Assembly (NCBI RefSeq): GCF_947504105.1
Contig: NZ_CANNGP010000005.1
Coordinates: 1 to 64,000 of the forward strand
DNA from: an uncultured Tateyamaria sp.
GTDB taxonomy: Bacteria > Pseudomonadota > Alphaproteobacteria > Rhodobacterales > Rhodobacteraceae
Reading direction: 5' to 3'
DNA: 64,000 nucleotides
Numbering within the stretch: the stretch's first letter is position 1; every line of letters starts with the position of its first letter. The notes under the pieces were generated by a model. The model was not told the DNA's origin. It did no database searches and worked only from the letters and a program-made list of their open reading frames with translations. The position numbers and the translations under genes were made by a program. Below, in pieces: positions 63,037 to 64,000 of this stretch.

Positions 63037-63752
63037 CAATCCCCTTGTTCCGTGAAGATGCCTATACCCGTGATGTCAACGGTGTGGTGATGGGCCATAC
63101 GCCCGAGGGAGGGATCGTTCTGGATCAATGCGTGTTTTACCCCACCGGCGGCGGACAACCCGGCGACAGCGGAACACTGAGCTGGAATGGTGGCGCTTTG
63201 AATATCGCAACAGCGATCAAGGGGGATCAAGAGAGCATTGTGCTTGTTCCGGCTGAGCCGCGCGCGTTACCCCCGGTCGGCACCACTGTCATGCAAAGCC
63301 TGGATTGGGAACGCCGCTACGCCCACATGCGTGTGCATACAGCGCTTCATCTCTTGTCTGTGGTGCTGCCCTTTGGTGTGACCGGCGGCTCCATCGGGGC
63401 AGGGCGTGGGCGGCTAGATTTTGATATGGCCGACGCGCCCGAAGACCGTGACAGCCTTGAAGAGAGGTTGAATGCCCATGTGACCAGTGACATGCGTGTC
63501 AGTGCCGAGTGGATCACCGAAGCAGAGCTGGATGCCGATCCAAGCATGGTCAAGACATTGTCGGTGCAGCCTCCGCGCGGTGCAGGCGAGATTCGCCTGA
63601 TCCGTATCGGTGAAGGTGACACGACCGTTGACCTGCAACCCTGCGGTGGCACCCATGTCGCCCGTACCGGCGAGATCGGCGCACTGCGTATCGGCAAGAT
63701 CGAAAAGAAAGGGCGGATGAACCGCCGTGTCTATCTGCATTTGGATGGCTGA
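63033..63752 (+). CDS. Alanyl-tRNA editing protein (AlaX type)
   Basis: A 239-residue AlaXM-like protein that removes misattached Ser or Gly from tRNA-Ala. The zinc/active-site motifs are HMRVHTALHLL (His-x3-His, about residues 94-104) and PCGGTHVAR (Cys-x3-His, about 200-208). It lacks the catalytic domain of AlaRS. It is translationally coupled to the mechanosensitive channel gene upstream, an unlikely functional partner. Confidence 0.88.
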   Translation: MTIPLFREDAYTRDVNGVVMGHTPEGGIVLDQCVFYPTGGGQPGDSGTLSWNGGALNIATAIKGDQESIVLVPAEPRALPPVGTTVMQSLDWERRYAHMRVHTALHLLSVVLPFGVTGGSIGAGRGRLDFDMADAPEDRDSLEERLNAHVTSDMRVSAEWITEAELDADPSMVKTLSVQPPRGAGEIRLIRIGEGDTTVDLQPCGGTHVARTGEIGALRIGKIEKKGRMNRRVYLHLDG

Positions 63753-63809
63753 AAAAATCACGCGCTACCCGCTTGCATCCCCATACCTTCATTCGATAGA
63801 GACGGCGGT

Positions 63810-63899
63810 GGACAGGTGGCCGAGTGGTCGAAGGCGCGCGCCTGGAAAGTGCGTAGGCGGGAGACCGTCTCGAGGGTTCGAATCCCTTCCTGTCCGCCA
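63810..63899 (+). tRNA. tRNA-Ser (GGA)
   Basis: A 90-base class II tRNA with encoded CCA. GGACAGG pairs with CCTGTCC, the anticodon loop CTGGAAA gives GGA, and the long variable arm and GGTTCGAATCC T-loop are clear. Bases 63900-64000 show nothing I can name. Confidence 0.95.
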
Positions 63900-64000
63900 C
63901 CCTTACCCGAGTTTACCATTTACGGTTGCGGTGTCTGTTGTTCAGCGCGGGTAAGCGACCGAAATTCGTTTGCCGGTTTGGCTGCAATCACGTCTGGTTT

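Noticed and set aside
1-64000. CRISPR array or insertion sequence
   Set aside because: No regularly spaced repeats, no transposase and no matching terminal repeats were noticed.

Overview
The window comes from a Rhodobacterales (Roseobacter-group) alphaproteobacterial chromosome. Evidence: a circularly permuted two-piece tmRNA with an ANDN-type tag, the F1-ATPase zeta inhibitor (DUF1476), a C-terminally extended SspB, DUF4169, the trgA-trgB-cysK tellurite cluster, a DMSP demethylase/acryloyl-CoA reductase pair and BCCT osmolyte transporters. Apart from the left 5.4 kb it reads as ordinary, densely packed chromosome.

Layout. (1) 1-5.5 kb: the end of an accessory island. A CD-NTase (CBASS-type cyclase) faces left, and a truncated phage head module (portal, Mu-F-like protein, small proteins) faces right and stops at the 3' end of a tRNA-Asn gene. 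(2) 5.6-13.8 kb: MBL hydrolase, sensor kinase, thioesterase, CAU-type tRNA, porin, purMN, rnd, a lipoprotein and sufE. (3) 13.9-18.1 kb: DUF1638, a redoxin, a stand-alone corrinoid protein and a homocysteine methyltransferase, probably parts of a split cobalamin methionine synthase, with a radical SAM gene between them. (4) 18.1-30.5 kb: MprF-like protein, DUF1476, purCSQ, dctBD (the DctD lacks GAFTGA), HAD hydrolase, rne, tusA, ccdA. (5) 30.7-40.5 kb: hydrolase-P450 pair, class I aldolase, fumC with three tiny downstream genes, sspB, chrA with a rhodanese-ChrB protein, and a SnoaL-like protein. (6) 40.6-42.1 kb: tmRNA, a small membrane protein and an acyltransferase. (7) 42.2-53.9 kb: the sulfur/osmolyte region. 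(8) 53.9-63.9 kb: aminotransferase, photolyase and cfa behind a candidate RpoE promoter, trgA-trgB-cysK, an MscS channel, AlaX and tRNA-Ser.

The most interesting region is 42.2-49.8 kb. A FadR-type GntR regulator, a methanethiol oxidase/SBP56 gene and a coupled membrane protein point one way. Facing them is a tightly overlapping operon of DUF2182 (membrane, Met- and Cys-rich), DUF1326 (CxC...CPC), a DinB-like metalloprotein and DmdA, followed by AcuI and a HIT protein. Two palindromic operator candidates lie in the short divergent gap. DmdA makes methylmercaptopropionate, which leads to methanethiol; MtoX oxidises methanethiol; AcuI detoxifies acryloyl-CoA from the competing cleavage route; BCCT carriers could import DMSP. 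The three uncharacterised genes locked into this operon look like a metal-handling or thiol-handling accessory module, which I propose as the candidate new system.

One BCCT gene carries an apparent single-base frameshift. All assignments rest on reading the sequence; no database search was run.
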